From the NCBI RefSeq assembly GCF_002312815.1, contig NZ_NKQJ01000001.1, positions 434,126-498,125 on the forward strand: a stretch of 64,000 bases of DNA. The letters run 5' to 3'. The DNA is from Agaribacterium haliotis. Its GTDB lineage: Bacteria; Pseudomonadota; Gammaproteobacteria; Pseudomonadales; Cellvibrionaceae. This document shows positions 1 to 9,482 of this stretch, in pieces (within the stretch, counting starts at the first letter, position 1; every line of letters begins with the position of its first letter). The notes under the pieces were generated by a model. The model was not told the origin of the DNA. It saw only the letters and a list, made by a program, of their open reading frames with translations, and ran no database searches. Made by a program: the position numbers and the translations under genes.

Positions 1-271
1 TAACCCTATCTCTTAGCTCTTTACCGGGTTTAAAGTGCGGTACAAATTTGCCCTCAAGTTTAACGGCCTCGCCGGTTTTGGGGTTGCGGCCCATACGGCT
101 GTTGCGGTAGTGCAGTGAAAAGCTGCCAAATCCACGGATCTCTATGCGTTCACCGCATTCCAGCGCACCCGACATCTCTTCGAGTATCAACTTCACGCCA
201 AGCTCAATATCTTTCGGGCTTAGCTGATCTTGCTGATCGGCGATACGTTCAATAAGTTCAGACTTTGTCAT
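1..271 (-). CDS. ihfB: Integration host factor beta subunit, 3' end cut by the window edge
   Basis: HU/IHF family DNA-bending protein that pairs with IHF-alpha. About 90 codons are visible from the ATG at 271. The N-terminal helices ([14 protein letters not shown]) lead to the DNA-binding beta-arm, where [10 protein letters not shown] and [10 protein letters not shown] are typical of IhfB/HimD; the last few codons lie outside the window. The start is preceded by a weak purine-rich stretch (AAAGCAAG). In many gammaproteobacteria ihfB directly follows rpsA. Here rpsA ends at 6940 and a six-gene dideoxysugar block lies between them, so ihfB probably has its own promoter in 272-516. That leader can form a hairpin near 303-327 (CCGGGC / GCCCGG), whose role is unknown. 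The alternative, HU-beta, is less likely because the arm sequence is IHF-like. Confidence 0.93.
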   Translation of the reverse strand, partial: MTKSELIERIADQQDQLSPKDIELGVKLILEEMSGALECGERIEIRGFGSFSLHYRNSRMGRNPKTGEAVKLEGKFVPHFKPGKELRDRV

Positions 272-516
272 AGCTTGCTTTATCCGTGCACTATTAATAG
301 CACCGGGCAACTTTTTGCAGCCCGGCACTTAAGACAAAGCTAAGTTTAGACCTGCAACTTATTGTTATTCAAGGCTTTTTCTTTTTATTCGTACAAATAG
401 CGTAGATTAGTAGGGCAATCTGATAGGCCCCGGCCCCGCTTTGCTCAAACTTTAGCCTCAGATTTGCCTGCTGAGCACGCATTGCCGCCACACAAATATG
501 CTCGCCAGAAGCCAGC

Positions 517-1506
517 CTAAGCGCTCTTCTTATTAGAGCCACCATTAGACCTACTGCTAGAGCGCTTTAAAGACTCGCGGCCGGCCTTAAGCGGCGCATA
601 AATAAACAAGTAGCTCTTAACCACCCAAGAGGCATTTTGCAGTCGCCAAACAATCGCCAAAAACTTGCCTGGATTTTTGATCATCAGCTCTTTGTAGCGC
701 CAGCGCTGCCCCCGAAGAAATTGAAACTCCAGCGCCACTCTGGCCCAGAAGGCTAAGCCTGGCAGCTTTTTGTAGTTTTGCAAAAAGTCATCAATCAAAC
801 CGTCATCGCCGTAGCTCCAGTCTTTACTTTGCTGGCCTATCGAGGTCACCCTAAGCGGATATTGCGGCAACAAGCGCCCGCCACGATTCAATGCACTAAA
901 GATTACAAAAAAAACAAAAGGGTAGAGATTTGCACAGCCGGCCTGCCGATAAGTTTCATAGACACCCGCACGCACAAAACACAAACCGCTCATCTGATGT
1001 GAACGCCAGGCCAGCCACCAAAGCGCTTTGAAACCTGGCTTAAAGTCTTTCTCGCCCAAACCTTCATCGCGCGCGCGGCTAAACGGCACACCGTCAATAT
1101 CACATTCGCGAAATGACGGGCACAAGCACTCTTGCCTGCCTGCACGAACGTGAGCCAGCACTTGCTTCAAATATCCTTCAGACAAAAAGTCGTCGTCGCC
1201 CAGAAACATAACATAGGGCGCAGTTGCCGCCTGTAAACACGCGAGCGCGTTGGGCTCAAGGCCAATATTAGTTGACTGCTCTATACACTGTAGCGGCATC
1301 GGCGCTTGAGCCGAAAACGTATTTATTACTTCTGCCGTGTGATCTGGGCTTGCGTTATTGGAGATTAACAAGGCTACATCGTCACACGCCTGCAACTTAA
1401 TTAATAACTCTGCAAGCGAATTTAAATTCTGCTCAAGCAGCTCGGCCCTGGCATAAGTTGGAATTAAAATCTGCAATAGAGCTTTTTCAGGTGTTGAACC
1501 ACTCAA
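517..1506 (-). CDS. Family 2 glycosyltransferase
   Basis: A 329-residue GT-A fold enzyme that probably adds a sugar to a lipid-linked or surface glycan in the cytoplasm. The N-terminus (LQILIPTYARAELLEQN) is the nucleotide-binding start of GT2 enzymes, and FLGDDDFLSEGY at about residues 101-112 carries the metal-binding acidic motif. The C-terminus is basic (SSSRSNGGSNKKSA). It overlaps the upstream reductase by 4 bp (ATGA at 1503-1506), so translation is probably coupled, and it is the last gene of the CDP-dideoxyhexose block. From context it may transfer that dideoxyhexose, but the sequence does not show donor or acceptor. Confidence 0.85.
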   Translation of the reverse strand: MSGSTPEKALLQILIPTYARAELLEQNLNSLAELLIKLQACDDVALLISNNASPDHTAEVINTFSAQAPMPLQCIEQSTNIGLEPNALACLQAATAPYVMFLGDDDFLSEGYLKQVLAHVRAGRQECLCPSFRECDIDGVPFSRARDEGLGEKDFKPGFKALWWLAWRSHQMSGLCFVRAGVYETYRQAGCANLYPFVFFVIFSALNRGGRLLPQYPLRVTSIGQQSKDWSYGDDGLIDDFLQNYKKLPGLAFWARVALEFQFLRGQRWRYKELMIKNPGKFLAIVWRLQNASWVVKSYLFIYAPLKAGRESLKRSSSRSNGGSNKKSA

Positions 1507-2369
1507 TTGTTTTGCCCCAATCTTGATTTTATATAGTCTTTCACCGTGGTTGTTTCGATAAGTGAAGATGCGGCGGGGTATAAAGGCTGGCTAAGCTCAA
1601 CCGCCCTTAGGTTTTTTGCCCCGAATACCGCTTCAAAATTTTTCTCGGCTTGAACCAACGAAACAAGCTCTTTGATCGAATAGTCATGCTTGGCATATAG
1701 GTAAGCCTCGCTGTAGCCCTTAGGCATTGATTTACTCAAAACCTGAATGGAATGTAGTAGATCATCAATATCTGTAAGGTTTAAGCGCTGATCACCAGCA
1801 CTTAACTTAAGCGGCTCGCCCTTTTGCGCGGCGTTAATAATTAAATCTAACACTTTACCGCGCTTATCACCTTCGCCATAGGTACCGTATAAAATACAGT
1901 TTAAACAACTGACACCACGGTAAAGCGCGTAGTGCTGCATTAGCGGCAACAACGCCGCTTTTGTTGCTGAATACAGATCAATCGGCGCACCTGCTTTACC
2001 CGCATTGCCTAACTGCCAATAACTACCCAATTGAATAAATTGGCTGCCATGCTCGGCACATCGTTCAAGCAAATTTAAAGGCAGCTCAAAATTAACTTCA
2101 GTGAGCGCAGAAATATCGCCGTTGTCAAAGCTAGCAACCGCATTGATCACCAGCGATGGTTTATAGCTGTCAAACACCGCTGTTAAGCCGTTTAGGCCTG
2201 CTGCTGAACCAGCTGCTTCCGAAAGACCAGCACTATCGATATGCACACAGTCAATATCCGGGCGGCTTCGCCCCCAAGAAATAACTTGCCGGCCAGAGTT
2301 TAAAAAAAGCCTTGCCAGTCGCTCACCAATAAAGCCGGATGCGCCGGTAATAAGTATCGGCGCCGACAT
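1503..2369 (-). CDS. NAD(P)-dependent sugar epimerase/reductase, possible CDP-abequose/paratose synthase
   Basis: A 288-residue extended short-chain dehydrogenase. ITGASGFIGERLARLF at residues 6-21 is the Rossmann GxxGxxG motif, and DLYSATKAAL near residue 131 contains the catalytic YxxxK pair. The four preceding genes would make CDP-4-keto-3,6-dideoxy-D-glucose. In Salmonella and Yersinia the next step is a 4-ketoreductase of this family and size (RfbJ, RfbS or Prt), so that role is inferred here. Its stop overlaps the GT2 start by 4 bp and its start overlaps the rfbH stop by one base. Which stereoisomer it makes cannot be read from the sequence. Confidence 0.75.
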   Translation of the reverse strand: MSAPILITGASGFIGERLARLFLNSGRQVISWGRSRPDIDCVHIDSAGLSEAAGSAAGLNGLTAVFDSYKPSLVINAVASFDNGDISALTEVNFELPLNLLERCAEHGSQFIQLGSYWQLGNAGKAGAPIDLYSATKAALLPLMQHYALYRGVSCLNCILYGTYGEGDKRGKVLDLIINAAQKGEPLKLSAGDQRLNLTDIDDLLHSIQVLSKSMPKGYSEAYLYAKHDYSIKELVSLVQAEKNFEAVFGAKNLRAVELSQPLYPAASSLIETTTVKDYIKSRLGQNN

Positions 2370-3682
2370 TAAAAACCCAAACCAAAAAACTCTTCAAATT
2401 TCGCAGCAACAAACTCAAGCTGCTCTTTGCTTAAGCCGGGGTAAATACCAAGCCAAAATGTTTGATTCATCACCCTATCGGTATTGCTCAGTTCACCACT
2501 TATGCGATAGTTCACTTGTTCAAAATAGGGCTGGCGCGTTAAGTTGCCGGCAAACAATAGGCGTGTACCTATTTTTTCACCGTCGAGAAATTTTAATAAA
2601 TCCACCCGGCTTACCCCGGCACTTTCTTTTAAAGTAATCGGGAAACCAAACCAGGACGGGTCGGAGTTAAGGGTGGCCTCGGGCAATTCAATAAACTCAC
2701 TGCAGCTTTGCAACAAGTCTTTTAACAGCTGAAAATTTTCTTTGCGCTTTTGCACAAAATCATCGAGCCTGTCCATCTGCGCCAACGCACAAGCGGCTTG
2801 CATATCGGTAATCTTCATATTAAAACCGACGTGCGAATAGGTGTATTTGTGGTCGTAGCCGTGCGGCAGTGAACCGAGCTGCTGATCAAAACGCTTGCCA
2901 CAGGTATCGTCACAGCCCGGCGCGCAATAACAATCGCGACCCCAATCCCGAAACGATTCAATAATTGTGTGCAACTCTTTAGAAGCGGTAAACACGGCAC
3001 CGCCCTCGCCCATGGTAATATGGTGGGCCGGATAAAAACTAACGGTGCCAATATCACCAAAGGTGCCAACGTTTTTACCGTCGTAGCGTGAACCGAGTGC
3101 ATCACAGCAATCTTCGATTAACCACAAGTTGTATTTATCGGCAATGCGGCGCACTTCTTTTAAATCAAAAGGGTTGCCAAGCGTATGGGCAATCATAATT
3201 ACTTTGGTTTTATCGCTAATGGCCGCTTCAATTAATGCCGGGTCGATGTTGTAGCTGGGAATGTGCACATCTACAAATACCGGCACCAAGCCATATTGAA
3301 TCGCGGGGTTCACCGTTGTCGGAAAACCTGCGGCAACGGTAATCATCTCATCGCCGGGCTTGAGGCACCTGTCGCCAAGTTTGGGTGAGGTCAGCGCAGC
3401 CAAAGCCAATAAATTTGCCGATGAGCCAGAAACGGTTGTCAGCACATGCGGCACACCAATGTAATCGGCGAGGCGCTGCTCGAACTGATCGTTAAAACGC
3501 CCGGTGGTCAGCCACGCATCAAGAGAAGCCTCAACCATTAACTGGCGCTCTTTACAGCCAACTACCTTGCCTGAAGGTGGTACTGGCGTTTCACCACCAA
3601 CAAAAAGCTTGGGGCTGTCTTCCAGTTCTGAATACTGCGCAACAAGCTTAGCGATCTCGCTGCGAATTTGTTCTTTGTTCAT
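2369..3682 (-). CDS. rfbH: CDP-6-deoxy-D-xylo-4-hexulose 3-dehydratase (E1)
   Basis: A 437-residue PMP-dependent enzyme that removes the C3 hydroxyl of CDP-4-keto-6-deoxyglucose, together with the reductase RfbI. It has the aminotransferase fold, but at the usual Schiff-base lysine it reads [15 protein letters not shown], with the His that marks the E1 dehydratases. The cysteine cluster [15 protein letters not shown] (about residues 252-266) is the region that binds the E1 iron-sulfur cluster. The length is normal for RfbH. The start is preceded by a weak GAGA element. It follows rfbG by 3 bp and leads into the reductase with a one-base overlap, as one transcription unit. Confidence 0.95.
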   Translation of the reverse strand: MNKEQIRSEIAKLVAQYSELEDSPKLFVGGETPVPPSGKVVGCKERQLMVEASLDAWLTTGRFNDQFEQRLADYIGVPHVLTTVSGSSANLLALAALTSPKLGDRCLKPGDEMITVAAGFPTTVNPAIQYGLVPVFVDVHIPSYNIDPALIEAAISDKTKVIMIAHTLGNPFDLKEVRRIADKYNLWLIEDCCDALGSRYDGKNVGTFGDIGTVSFYPAHHITMGEGGAVFTASKELHTIIESFRDWGRDCYCAPGCDDTCGKRFDQQLGSLPHGYDHKYTYSHVGFNMKITDMQAACALAQMDRLDDFVQKRKENFQLLKDLLQSCSEFIELPEATLNSDPSWFGFPITLKESAGVSRVDLLKFLDGEKIGTRLLFAGNLTRQPYFEQVNYRISGELSNTDRVMNQTFWLGIYPGLSKEQLEFVAAKFEEFFGLGF

Positions 3683-3685
3683 CTT

Positions 3686-4819
3686 TTATTCTCGTATTGG
3701 TGTCGCCATATAGTCGTCAATTTCACTCAGGCTATAGGCTTTCATATCTACTTGCTTGTTATCGGCCAGCGAATGATTCGCTGCGCTGTTATTGCCGCCA
3801 TCACTAAGGGCATAGGCTTTGTGCCAGGCAACAATGCGCTCAAGAGTCTGCTCAAGGCTCCAGCGCGGCCGCCAGTGCATTCGCATTTTTGCTTTGGAGC
3901 AGTCGAGCTTTAAATACGCGGCCTCATGCGGCTGCGGTTTTTCATCCAAGTTCCAGCTCGCGCCCTCGCCCCACAGCGCCGTTAATCGCTCAACAATCCA
4001 GCTTACCGGTTTTGCATCGCTGTCATCCGGGCCAAAATTCCAGCCTTCGGCAAATTCAGGCCCATCTTTATACAGACGCTCTGCGGTCAGCAAATAGCCC
4101 GAAAGCGGTTCCAACACATGCTGCCATGGGCGAATAGCGTGAGGGCTGCGTATGGTTACCGATTGTTTTGCTTCAAACGCTTTAATCATATCGGGAATCA
4201 AACGATCGTCCGCCCAATCGCCGCCACCTATTACATTGCCAGCGCGAACAGAGGCCAGCGCACAGCCGTGCTGCGGATACTGTTCGCGATTAAAATAGGA
4301 ATTTCTGTACGCATCGGCAACCAGCTCGGCGCAGCCTTTGCTGTTGCTATACGGGTCATAACCACCCTTGGGCTCATTTTCGCGATAGGCCCACGGCCAC
4401 TCTTTATTTTCGTAACACTTGTCACTGGTTACATTTACCACAGCCTTTACGCCGCCAAGTTGGCGCACGGCTTCGAGCACATGCACCGTACCCATCACAT
4501 TGCTACTGTATGTTTCAACTGGCTGCGCGTATGAAAGGCGCACCAGAGGCTGTGCGGCCATATGGATAACAATTTCCGGCTTAAAATCATTAAGCGCTTT
4601 TTGCAGCAACGCTAAATCGCGAATATCACCAAGCTGAGACTGCATGCCCTCGGCAATATTTAACGCCTCAAACATACTCGGGCTTGTTGGCGGCGCCAGC
4701 GCAAAACCTTTTAACTGCGCCCCCAAACTTTGCAACCACAGACTCAACCAGCTGCCTTTAAAGCCAGTATGGCCGGTTAAAAAGACTTTTTTCCCCGCCC
4801 AAAAAGTGCGATCGATCAT
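3686..4819 (-). CDS. rfbG: CDP-glucose 4,6-dehydratase
   Basis: A 377-residue NAD-binding dehydratase that converts CDP-glucose to CDP-4-keto-6-deoxyglucose. The chosen start gives MIDRTFWAGKKVFLTGHTGF, with the TGHTGFKGSW nucleotide motif typical of RfbG right at the N-terminus. A start 30 codons upstream would run deep into rfbF and add residues the family lacks. YDPYSNSKGCAEL carries the YxxxK catalytic pair. Only 2 bp separate it from the rfbF stop, so the genes are co-translated in one operon. Confidence 0.95.
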   Translation of the reverse strand: MIDRTFWAGKKVFLTGHTGFKGSWLSLWLQSLGAQLKGFALAPPTSPSMFEALNIAEGMQSQLGDIRDLALLQKALNDFKPEIVIHMAAQPLVRLSYAQPVETYSSNVMGTVHVLEAVRQLGGVKAVVNVTSDKCYENKEWPWAYRENEPKGGYDPYSNSKGCAELVADAYRNSYFNREQYPQHGCALASVRAGNVIGGGDWADDRLIPDMIKAFEAKQSVTIRSPHAIRPWQHVLEPLSGYLLTAERLYKDGPEFAEGWNFGPDDSDAKPVSWIVERLTALWGEGASWNLDEKPQPHEAAYLKLDCSKAKMRMHWRPRWSLEQTLERIVAWHKAYALSDGGNNSAANHSLADNKQVDMKAYSLSEIDDYMATPIRE

Positions 4820-4821
4820 TG

Positions 4822-5595
4822 TTAGCTCCAGATCTTCCACGGTGCTTGATTTTGAGCCCAGAGTTTTTCCAAATAGACCTTGTCTCTTAGCGTATCCATC
4901 GGCTGCCAAAAACCTTTGTGCTCAAAGGCCATCAACTCACCTTGTGCCGACAAGTTATTTAAGGGCTCCTGCTCCCAAATACTGTCATCGCCATCAATTA
5001 AATCAATCACATCGGGTGAGAGCACAAAAAAACCGGCATTTATCATCGCGCCGTCGCCGCGCGGCTTTTCTTTAAAACTTAATACCTGGCCATTTTGGAT
5101 ATCCAGAGCCCCAAAGCGCCCAGGTGGATACGCCGCCGTCAGTGTGGCTTTTTTGCCGTGGTTTTTGTGAAACTGAATCAGGGCCTGAATATCGACATTG
5201 CCAACACCGTCGCCATAGGTAAAACAAAAAGCCTCTTCGGAGCGCAGATGCTCACGCACACGCTTAAGGCGGCCTCCCGTCATTGATTGCTCGCCGGTAT
5301 CAACCAAGGTAACACGCCAGGGCTCTGCGCGCTTTTCGTGCACATGCATTTCGTTGGTAGACATATCAAAGGTCACATCCGACATATGCAAAAAGTAATT
5401 GGCAAAATACTCTTTGATGACATAGCCCTTGTAACCACAGCACACAACAAAATCGTTAACACCGTGAGCGGAGTACTGCTTCATAATGTGCCAGAGTATC
5501 GGCTTGCCACCAATTTCAACCATTGGTTTAGGTTTTATCGCCGTTTCTTCACTTAAGCGTGTACCTAAACCACCGGCAAGAATCACCGCCTTCAT
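4822..5595 (-). CDS. rfbF: Glucose-1-phosphate cytidylyltransferase
   Basis: A 257-residue nucleotidyltransferase that makes CDP-glucose from glucose-1-phosphate and CTP, the entry step of the pathway. [20 protein letters not shown] is the family's N-terminal nucleotide loop, followed by [28 protein letters not shown] carries the metal-binding aspartate. The length matches RfbF/AscA. A good ribosome site (AAAGGAAA) lies just before the ATG. The 144-bp gap to rfbI is the largest inside the cluster and could hold a second promoter. Confidence 0.96.
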   Translation of the reverse strand: MKAVILAGGLGTRLSEETAIKPKPMVEIGGKPILWHIMKQYSAHGVNDFVVCCGYKGYVIKEYFANYFLHMSDVTFDMSTNEMHVHEKRAEPWRVTLVDTGEQSMTGGRLKRVREHLRSEEAFCFTYGDGVGNVDIQALIQFHKNHGKKATLTAAYPPGRFGALDIQNGQVLSFKEKPRGDGAMINAGFFVLSPDVIDLIDGDDSIWEQEPLNNLSAQGELMAFEHKGFWQPMDTLRDKVYLEKLWAQNQAPWKIWS

Positions 5596-5739
5596 ATTTT
5601 TCCTTTACGCTAACGCGCGTTTTTAATTTTTATTGCGCTTTTTTAATCTAATAATGTCTACAGTCGACACTCAAACTTGCGCACCATTCTACTTATCGCT
5701 CAAGTGCCCCCTAAAGCACAGTCGCGGAGCCCGATATCG

Positions 5740-6711
5740 CTAGGATGTTGCGATAAAGGCATCAGAATAAAAACTGCCTTCATTCAAGCCCCGCTGCACA
5801 AATGCATTTTTCGCCGAATGAATCATATCGGTAGAACCACAGGCATAAACATCAAAGGCGGCTACATCCAGCCCGTCTTCAATAACGGCGTCTTGCACGT
5901 AACGAGCGGTGTTTTGCCCAAGCTCTGTGTCCGCCTCTCTGGAAATAACAGCCCGAAAGTGAATATTGGGGTGCTCAGCAGCCCAGCTAAGCGGCAGTTC
6001 CGTGTAAAAATCAGCGCGATAGCGGTTGCCCCAATAGATATAAATATCGCGCTTGCTGTGATCGGCAATTAACTTTGCCACCATCGCCTGAACTGGCGCA
6101 AAACCTGTTCCTGTAGCGAGGAAAATAAGCGGCTTTTGCGAGTCGCGCACAAAAAAGCTGCCAAACGGCCCATTAATACGCAGCAAAGTATTCAATTTAA
6201 ATTCATCAAAAACTTTGGCGCTCATCAAACCCTGATCAACACGCTTAATATGCAGCTCGATCAATGCATCATGCGCTGTGCTTGCGATGGAATAACTTCG
6301 TCTAAGCCCAGCATAAACAATATCGAGGTATTGCCCCTCAAGAAAAGGCAAGCTTGAGCCGGGCGCTGTGCGCAACTTAAGCACGGCCACATCAGTACGA
6401 ATGCTAAGCTCAGATATTTTTGCCGGCATCAGCTTTGGTTTAATATCGGCCAATTCAGGCAAATGCTCTGCATCGATACGGCAGTCAGTTAGCGGCCTGG
6501 CTTCACAGCTAAGTATTAATTCACCGGGCATTTTCAACTGATCGCGCTGCTCGGCCTGCCCTTCAAGCAAGGTACACGCACAGCTATCGCAGTCACCGCG
6601 CCTGCAGCTATAAGGCAGCGCCAAACCTGCCACCAATGCAGCGTCGAGCATCGAGCTCTCAGCGCACTCGAAACTTTCACCTGTTTTTAACGTTACTTTC
6701 ATACTTATCAA
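5740..6711 (-). CDS. rfbI: CDP-6-deoxyhexulose 3-dehydrase reductase (E3), ferredoxin-flavoprotein
   Basis: A 323-residue NADH-dependent reductase that passes electrons to RfbH. The N-terminal plant-type ferredoxin domain has YSCRRGDCDSCACTLLEG with the 2Fe-2S cysteines and the fourth Cys in LSCEARPL. An FAD-binding domain follows (RRSYSIAS), then an NAD-binding domain (FLATGTGFAPVQAM and YACGSTDMI). The domain order matches RfbI/AscD. The start may be the first Met or MKVTLK three codons later. It is the first gene of the dideoxysugar operon, and the promoter should lie in 6712-6841, beyond the rpsA terminator. Confidence 0.93.
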   Translation of the reverse strand: MISMKVTLKTGESFECAESSMLDAALVAGLALPYSCRRGDCDSCACTLLEGQAEQRDQLKMPGELILSCEARPLTDCRIDAEHLPELADIKPKLMPAKISELSIRTDVAVLKLRTAPGSSLPFLEGQYLDIVYAGLRRSYSIASTAHDALIELHIKRVDQGLMSAKVFDEFKLNTLLRINGPFGSFFVRDSQKPLIFLATGTGFAPVQAMVAKLIADHSKRDIYIYWGNRYRADFYTELPLSWAAEHPNIHFRAVISREADTELGQNTARYVQDAVIEDGLDVAAFDVYACGSTDMIHSAKNAFVQRGLNEGSFYSDAFIATS

Positions 6712-6841
6712 TACTGCTTGCGGGCGCTTAGCTAAATAGCAGCCATCTTAACATTGCCCGGCGGCTGAGCCCATCGAAGCCAAGCGTTTAAAAACCTGGG
6801 CCTGCTACTCCCACTAAAAACAAAGCTCAAAAAACAGGCAC

Positions 6842-6877
6842 AAAAAAGGCGAGGCCGTTGCCGGGCTCGCCTTTTTC
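6842..6877 (-). terminator. Rho-independent terminator after rpsA
   Basis: A 6-bp GC stem (GGCGAG 6848-6853 with CTCGCC 6866-6871) is followed on the minus strand by six U residues from 6847 down to 6842. It separates rpsA from the dideoxysugar operon that starts at 6711. T residues also follow on the plus strand. Confidence 0.85.
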
Positions 6878-6899
6878 TTAAGCAAGAAGCACCGCTCTC

Positions 6900-6938
6900 G
6901 CACATCCATGTGCTCCACGGCGTTAGTACATCCTGTAC
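6900..6938. repeat. Two short palindromes just after rpsA
   Basis: GCACATCCATGTGC (6900-6913) forms a 6-bp stem around CC, and GTACATCCTGTAC lies about 12 bp further right, ending next to the rpsA stop codon. The first has the CAT-CC-ATG core also found at 41675-41690, 41959-41974, 42007-42018, 52826-52837 and 53201-53212. Confidence 0.6.
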
Positions 6939-6939
6939 G

Positions 6940-8619
6940 TTACTTCTGGCTTTCGATCTGAGCTTTGATCAGGTCGCCAATGGTTGCAGGCTGGGCAGCT
7001 TCTGCAGACTTTTGGCTGTGCTCTTTAATCGCCGCACGCTCGTCATCGCTGTCTTTTGCTTTGATAGACAAGATGATTGAACGGTTTTTGCGATCAACAG
7101 CAGTGATCTTAGCTTCAACTTCTTCGCCTTCTTTCAGCACGTTTGAGGCATCTTCTACCTTGTCGCGGCTGATTTCAGAAGCCTTCAGAGTTGCTTCAAC
7201 ATCGTCGGCCAGCTTGATCACAGCTTCTTTGGCAGCAACAGAAACAACAACACCCTTAACAATGGCGCCTTTGTCGTTAGTGCTTACATAGTTGCTGAAT
7301 GGATCGTCTTCAAGCTGCTTGATGCCGAGGCTGATGCGCTCGCGCTCTGGATCGATGGCAAGTACAACTGTTTCCAGCTCGTCGCCTTTCTTGAAGTTGC
7401 GAACCGCTTCTTCACCGGCTTCGTTCCAGCTGATGTCAGACAAGTGAACCAGACCGTCGATGCCGCCGTCCAGACCAATGAAGATACCGAAGTCAGTGAT
7501 AGATTTGATCTTACCGCTGATCTTGTCGCCTTTGTTGAACTGGCTAGAGAACGCATCCCATGGGTTTTCGTGACACTGCTTGATACCCAGAGAAATACGA
7601 CGACGCTCTTCGTCGATGTCGAGGATCATTACTTCAACTTCATCACCTAGGTTTACAACCTTAGATGGGTGGATGTTTTTGTTGGTCCAATCCATTTCGG
7701 ATACGTGAACCAGACCTTCAACACCCTCTTCGATTTCAGCAAAACAGCCGTAGTCGGTAAGGTTGGTAACTTTGGCCATGGTCTTGGCACCTTCTGGGTA
7801 ACGATCTTTGATCGCTGCCCAAGGATCTTCACCCAGCTGCTTGAGGCCGAGGCTTACGCGGTTGCGCTCGCGGTCGAACTTAAGCACTTTAACGTCGATT
7901 TCGTCGCCAACGTTAACAATCTCAGAAGGATGCTTGATGCGCTTCCAAGCCATGTCGGTGATGTGCAGCAGGCCGTCTACGCCGCCCAGATCAACAAAGG
8001 CACCGTAGTCGGTAAGGTTCTTGACAATACCTTTAACAGACTGACCTTCTTGCAGGTTAGCCAGCAGCGCTTCGCGCTCTTCAGAGTTGGCCGCTTCCAT
8101 CACAGCGCGACGACTGACAACAACGTTGTTGCGCTTGGCGTCGAGCTTGATAACTTTAAATTCGAGTTCTTTGCCTTCGAGGTGAGTGGTTTCGCGCAGA
8201 GGGCGAACATCAACCAAAGAACCAGGCAAGAAGGCGCGGATGCCAGCAACGTCGACGGTGAAACCACCTTTAACCTTGCCATTAATAACGCCGGTAACCA
8301 CTTCTTCTGCTTCGTGAGCAGCTTCAAGTACTTTCCAAGCTTCAGCGCGCTTGGCTTTTTCGCGAGACAGACGCGTCTCACCGAAACCGTCTTCTACGGT
8401 TTCCAGGGCAACCTGCACTTCGTCACCGATGGCCAGCTCAAGCTCACCGAGTTCGTTTTTGAACTGCTCAGCAGGGATTACACCTTCAGACTTCAGACCA
8501 GCGTGAACCGTCACCCAGTCGTTGTCGATGTCGATAACTACACCAGTAACAATTGCACCGGGAGCCATTTCGACTGTTTTTAAGCTTTCTTCAAAGAGTT
8601 CCGCGAAAGATTCGCTCAT
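6940..8619 (-). CDS. rpsA: 30S ribosomal protein S1
   Basis: A 559-residue RNA-binding protein that helps mRNA bind the ribosome. It contains the usual six S1 (OB-fold) domains; the repeated motifs [40 protein letters not shown] and [20 protein letters not shown] mark domains 3, 4 and 5. The length matches E. coli S1. The leader has no clear Shine-Dalgarno sequence, as is known for rpsA. Codon choice is strongly biased, as expected for a highly expressed gene, which leaves long but meaningless open frames on the opposite strand. cmk, its usual upstream partner, is at 32910, and ihfB, its usual downstream partner, is 6.7 kb away. Confidence 0.98.
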   Translation of the reverse strand: MSESFAELFEESLKTVEMAPGAIVTGVVIDIDNDWVTVHAGLKSEGVIPAEQFKNELGELELAIGDEVQVALETVEDGFGETRLSREKAKRAEAWKVLEAAHEAEEVVTGVINGKVKGGFTVDVAGIRAFLPGSLVDVRPLRETTHLEGKELEFKVIKLDAKRNNVVVSRRAVMEAANSEEREALLANLQEGQSVKGIVKNLTDYGAFVDLGGVDGLLHITDMAWKRIKHPSEIVNVGDEIDVKVLKFDRERNRVSLGLKQLGEDPWAAIKDRYPEGAKTMAKVTNLTDYGCFAEIEEGVEGLVHVSEMDWTNKNIHPSKVVNLGDEVEVMILDIDEERRRISLGIKQCHENPWDAFSSQFNKGDKISGKIKSITDFGIFIGLDGGIDGLVHLSDISWNEAGEEAVRNFKKGDELETVVLAIDPERERISLGIKQLEDDPFSNYVSTNDKGAIVKGVVVSVAAKEAVIKLADDVEATLKASEISRDKVEDASNVLKEGEEVEAKITAVDRKNRSIILSIKAKDSDDERAAIKEHSQKSAEAAQPATIGDLIKAQIESQK

Positions 8620-9040
8620 AAGGTTATACCTATAAAATCAGCCACTTACTGAGGGAGCAAATGACCTGCCGCAGGATCAGGCTACGGGTTAGTTAGTTTG
8701 GGCTGGCTGAGCTGGACCTGACCTGAGCGCTCGTTACACAGCCGTTTTAGCGCGCGGGATTATATAGGGCATTGGGGCGTGGAGCAAGGATTTTGAGAGG
8801 ATCAACAGACAAACAACTTAGCCCGTGGATTTGCTTGCTTTATAGGGAGACTGGAGGGGATTCGGCATCTGTCCGCGGGATTATGGAAGCCTTCCTGGCT
8901 TTCACCCTTCGGGCCGCCCGTTCGGACGTTTAAAATTGCTCCCGGCAATTTTTTGAACCGAAGCCAAGAACAATCCAGCTGGGCGATCAGCAGACAAACA
9001 AAAAAGCCCGCATCTTGCGATGCGGGCTTTTTTGTTTGTT
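8620..9040. other. Intergenic region between rpsA and tRNA-Ala
   Basis: No gene is supported. The part nearest 8620 is the rpsA leader and promoter region. Further right are two hairpins, AAGCC-TTCCT-GGCTT at 8887-8901 and AAAATTGC-TCCCG-GCAATTTT at 8932-8952. An imperfect 26-bp direct repeat (22 of 26 identical) starts at 8800 and at 8985; the second copy overlaps the tRNA terminator. Confidence 0.6.
9000..9033 (-). terminator. Rho-independent terminator of tRNA-Ala
   Basis: A 15-bp hairpin: the 9000-9014 arm pairs with 9019-9033 around a TTGC loop, and the A run at 9000-9005 becomes a U run on the minus strand. It starts 8 bp beyond the tRNA 3' end. Confidence 0.9.
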
Positions 9041-9116
9041 TGGTGGAGCCTAGCGGGATCGAACCGCTGACCTCAACACTGCCAGTGTTGCGCTCTCCCA
9101 GCTGAGCTAAGGCCCC
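9041..9116 (-). tRNA. tRNA-Ala (anticodon GGC)
   Basis: The minus strand gives a complete 76-nt cloverleaf with encoded CCA. The acceptor arm GGGGCCT pairs with AGGCTCC and contains the G3:U70 wobble that identifies alanine tRNA. The D arm is GCTC/GAGC, the anticodon arm CAACA-CTGGCAG-TGTTG with anticodon GGC, and the T arm AGCGG-TTCGATC-CCGCT. A terminator follows 8 bp downstream. Confidence 0.98.
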
Positions 9117-9482
9117 TAAACAGAGGCTGCGCATTCTATGGATGGGCCCAGGCTCTGTCAACTGCTAATTTTTTATTTTTTGAGCGCATTCCCTGCAGGC
9201 TGGCTCAACAACAGAAAAACTGGTGAAAACAGCTTATACACTGGCACTTTTGCTCGTAAATCAGGCGATTATCAGAGTTTCTTATCGAAAACTACCCTCG
9301 CCCGTGTATTTACGATAATCTCGTAATTTGAGCGCTCCTGGCATCTCATTCCCAAGTGCTTTTGGCGCCATTTAACACCTCGGGCGCTGAGTCACAAGGA
9401 GCTTTGTTGTAAGCGTGGCTCGTGCCGAGTTTTTGTTGCCCTGCTGTAACTGTGCAGCTTTTCGACTGACAAATGAAGTTCA
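9117..9482. other. Intergenic region between divergent tRNA-Ala and the diguanylate cyclase gene
   Basis: This should hold both promoters. I see no gene. GATTATC near 9264 and GATAATC near 9314 form an inverted pair of unknown role. The ten bases ATGAAGTTCA occur twice around the cyclase start (9472 and 9486). Confidence 0.4.

Noticed and set aside
7669-8583. Long open frame (304 codons) on the plus strand opposite rpsA
   Set aside because: It is a by-product of the strong codon bias of rpsA; it has no ribosome site and no protein-like motif order.
8802-9161. Open frame of 119 codons on the minus strand
   Set aside because: It reads through the tRNA-Ala gene and its terminator; the protein-like motif it gives is the known false translation of tRNA sequence.
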